This document shows, in pieces, positions 61,918 to 64,000 of a DNA stretch of 64,000 bases. Source of the stretch: Bacteroides ovatus (GTDB taxonomy: Bacteria > Bacteroidota > Bacteroidia > Bacteroidales > Bacteroidaceae); NCBI RefSeq assembly GCF_001314995.1, contig NZ_CP012938.1, positions 5,022,001 through 5,086,000 on the forward strand. The letters are read 5' to 3'. The notes beneath the pieces were generated by a model that saw nothing but the letters and a program-made list of their open reading frames with translations, was not told where the DNA came from and searched no databases. The position numbers and the translations under genes are program-made. Each line of letters begins with the position of its first letter. Positions within the stretch are counted from its first letter, which is position 1.

Positions 61918-64000
61918 TTATAATGTAATATTGATTCCACAAGATAATGTATAACTTATCGGATAGGTCATACCATTTTGATAGAGTAGTTCTGGGTCAA
62001 AATTCTTACTCATTTTACTTCCTGTCCAAAGATTATCCCCAGAGAAAAATACACGCACTTTCTGCAAGTTGATTTTTTGTGTCAATGTTTTGGGTAAAGT
62101 GTATCCGATTTGTAGGTTTTTCAGACGGATATATGCTGCATTCTGTAAATAGCGGCTTTGCACTTGTTGGTTCTGCTTGCTATCTATGATTGGGCGTGGA
62201 TAATAGGCATTTAAGTTGGCACCTAACTCATCACCTTCGGGGCGGAAAAAGTCCCAATGTTCTTCATATCCTGTAGAATCCCATTGTCCTCCGTTGATTC
62301 CCCAAAATATCATACCTTTTTGGGTTGCGGTTTTGTCGTCTCCCCCCACCCATATGTCTCGTTTGGCTACTCCTTGGAACATTAGACTAATGTCGAAGCC
62401 TTTATAGTCAGCTCCCAATGTGATTCCGAAGCGATAGCGTGGCGTACTGTTGCCTATAATGCAAAGGTCTTTCGGATCGCTTGCTGAAGTCCCTTTTTCA
62501 ATTGCTGGATTGTCATCAAGATTGGCATACATAATATCTCCGGCCTTCCAAATATTATTGCCAATATTAGGTAATCTGCTTTGATCATGGATAGCAATAT
62601 AATCTTGAATTTCCTGATCTGTTTTTGCCATGCCAACGGTTTTAAATCCCCATATTTCTCCAAGTTTTTTCCCTTTCCAATAATTATCTACAATATTTCC
62701 GTCAGAATCTTTAGTAAAAAATGTTTTGTCAAGATTGGGGTATTCTGTCACTTCAGTTTGTGCATCAGATAAGTTGAGAGATACTCTATAGCCGACTTGC
62801 CCTATTCTATCTTGCCAATTTACTTGTAATTCCCAACCTTTGGTTCTTAGAGCTGTGTTATTGAGTTTTGGCGCTGAAGCACCTACAATAGGAGATATTT
62901 CTTCTGCAGGTCCTACCATGTCCTTTGTATCACGAATATAGTATTCTGCATAGCCGGTCAGTCGGTTGTTGAATGCTCCAAAGTCTATGCCTATATTATA
63001 GCTGGTGACACGTTCCCATGTAAGTAGGGAACTTACGAGTCCTGGGGAAGATGCAATGCTCGATTTATTGGCTTGTTCGAGTAGCCAACGTCCTCCTTCA
63101 TCGACACTGCCTACTGTAATATTTTGGATAGAATAAGTGGGATAATAATTATCTGCATTCTGGTTTCCTAGACTACCATAAGAAAAGCGAACTTTAAATA
63201 GGTTTACATAATCCTGTATTGGTTCCCAAAACTGTTCTCGGGCAATATTCCATCCTACAGAAACAGAAGGAAAAGTTCCCCAACGTTCATCGCCACGGAA
63301 GCGTGAGGTGGCGTCCCTTCGAATATTTGCCTCCAATAAATATTTTCCGTCATAATCGTAATTGACACGCGCAAAGTATCCCATTGTTGCCCATTCTTTT
63401 GAATACGCTTTCAGGTTACTTGTACCTGTAGCAGTGTTAATACTCGGAACTTTTTCGTTAACAACATCGTAACGTTTGCCTTCCAGATTATTAATATAAT
63501 AATACTCGGAATTCATACCTGCAGTTGCTTTGAAATTGTGTTTATTCCATGAATGTTCGTAGTCAGCGTATAATGCAGTGGTCATCATGGATGTCTGTTG
63601 CGTTTCGCTTTGTACAAATGTCTTTCCGGCAGCCAAATCAGGATCTCCTCCCAGCCATGCTTCTTCTACTGGCTGATTGTCATAAGTATAAAGATATACT
63701 TTGTTGACGTTGTATTGATGCCGGTAGCTTTCAGTGCGTAATGTAGCTTGTCCGTGAATGCCTAAACCTTTGATTGGAGTTAAATGGAAACCGCCTTGAG
63801 TAAAGTAGGTGTCTTTACTTGAGTTAGAACGTCCACCGGAAGTTAGCTGCATTAATTTAGGGTTACGAGTATAATGTCCATTGTTATCATATAACGGCAT
63901 TGTGGGATACAATTTAGTCGTTTCAGAAAAAAAACGGTCACCATAAAGTTTCATGAAAGTAGGCATACTGATATCTTCACGGATAAAACGGGCATTGAAA
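61918..64000 (-). CDS. SusC-type TonB-dependent transporter, N-terminus outside window (PUL 3)
   Basis: 694 codons in view, read from the right edge. The frame stays open past the ATG at 63966 (FNARFIREDIS precedes it), so that ATG is internal and the gene goes on beyond 64000; the signal peptide, carboxypeptidase-like domain and plug are not seen. The visible part is barrel: YGSLGNQNADNYYP, YNIGIDFGAFNNRLTGYAEYY-like GIDFGAFNNRLTG, IGNSTPRYRFGITLGADYKG, and the C-terminal SYTLSCGINITL. It is followed by susD. Confidence 0.92.
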   Translation of the reverse strand, partial: FNARFIREDISMPTFMKLYGDRFFSETTKLYPTMPLYDNNGHYTRNPKLMQLTSGGRSNSSKDTYFTQGGFHLTPIKGLGIHGQATLRTESYRHQYNVNKVYLYTYDNQPVEEAWLGGDPDLAAGKTFVQSETQQTSMMTTALYADYEHSWNKHNFKATAGMNSEYYYINNLEGKRYDVVNEKVPSINTATGTSNLKAYSKEWATMGYFARVNYDYDGKYLLEANIRRDATSRFRGDERWGTFPSVSVGWNIAREQFWEPIQDYVNLFKVRFSYGSLGNQNADNYYPTYSIQNITVGSVDEGGRWLLEQANKSSIASSPGLVSSLLTWERVTSYNIGIDFGAFNNRLTGYAEYYIRDTKDMVGPAEEISPIVGASAPKLNNTALRTKGWELQVNWQDRIGQVGYRVSLNLSDAQTEVTEYPNLDKTFFTKDSDGNIVDNYWKGKKLGEIWGFKTVGMAKTDQEIQDYIAIHDQSRLPNIGNNIWKAGDIMYANLDDNPAIEKGTSASDPKDLCIIGNSTPRYRFGITLGADYKGFDISLMFQGVAKRDIWVGGDDKTATQKGMIFWGINGGQWDSTGYEEHWDFFRPEGDELGANLNAYYPRPIIDSKQNQQVQSRYLQNAAYIRLKNLQIGYTLPKTLTQKINLQKVRVFFSGDNLWTGSKMSKNFDPELLYQNGMTYPISYTLSCGINITL

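Noticed and set aside
63964..63966. True start of the right-edge SusC gene
   Set aside because: The frame remains open to base 64000 and the protein from this ATG lacks the signal, regulatory-like and plug domains.

Overview
The window reads as a gut Bacteroides chromosome, most like the B. thetaiotaomicron/ovatus group. The evidence is four complete or partial SusC/SusD pairs' worth of machinery (two complete pairs plus one pair cut by the right edge), two hybrid two-component regulators, many aspartate-rich lipoprotein signals, promoters of the Bacteroides type (TTTG / TAnnTTTG) and a tRNA without an encoded CCA end. I see no transposase, integrase, phage gene or CRISPR array.

Layout. (1) 1-3000: the end of a rhamnose operon: rhaD (cut by the left edge), fucO and the AraC-type regulator rhaR. 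(2) 3109-24596: a polysaccharide utilization locus (PUL 1), all on the + strand: hybrid two-component system, SusC, SusD, a fasciclin-domain lipoprotein, an Ig-like lipoprotein, an agarase-like lipoprotein that looks internally shortened, a beta-propeller-like lipoprotein, a GH71/GH99-like protein, GH31, GH2 and a SASA-type esterase. I cannot name its substrate. (3) 24597-27201: housekeeping island: initiator tRNA-fMet (- strand), TetR regulator, FabG-like reductase, RluA-type pseudouridine synthase. (4) 27421-52769: an alpha-mannan PUL (PUL 2). It has a + strand GH92, a - strand operon (GH92, EEP-family phosphatase/nuclease-like, GH76, GH125, GH130), a hybrid two-component regulator, and a + strand operon (two lipoproteins, surface GH76, SusC, SusD, LamG lipoprotein). 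Gene content and order agree with what I remember of the yeast-mannan locus MAN-PUL2 (BT3773-BT3792) of B. thetaiotaomicron. (5) 52889-64000: a small secreted protein, then a - strand operon (PUL 3) with SusC (cut by the right edge), SusD, sulfatase, GH29 fucosidase, GH36-like enzyme and a second sulfatase, which suits a sulfated, fucosylated, galactose-containing glycan.

How it works together. In PUL 2 the surface GH76 and lipoproteins would bind and cut mannan, SusC/SusD import the oligosaccharides, and periplasmic GH92, GH125, GH76 and GH130 reduce them to mannose. The regulator between the two operons would sense the product. Both divergent operons carry, at nearly the same distance from their -7 boxes, a two-copy direct repeat with a 21-bp period (core AGTAAAnnTCCGTG), which I propose as the regulator's operator; a weaker single copy sits at the same distance before the outlying GH92 at 27421.

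Non-coding structure is unusually rich: a seven-unit 22-bp tandem array of GAAAC dyads (31433-31586), a 94-bp quasi-palindrome made of about 21-bp units (14387-14480), a dispersed palindromic repeat present twice (1911-2001, 27191-27283), a 12-bp-phased GTTGATA cluster near the tRNA and a perfect 22-bp-arm hairpin (53363-53409).
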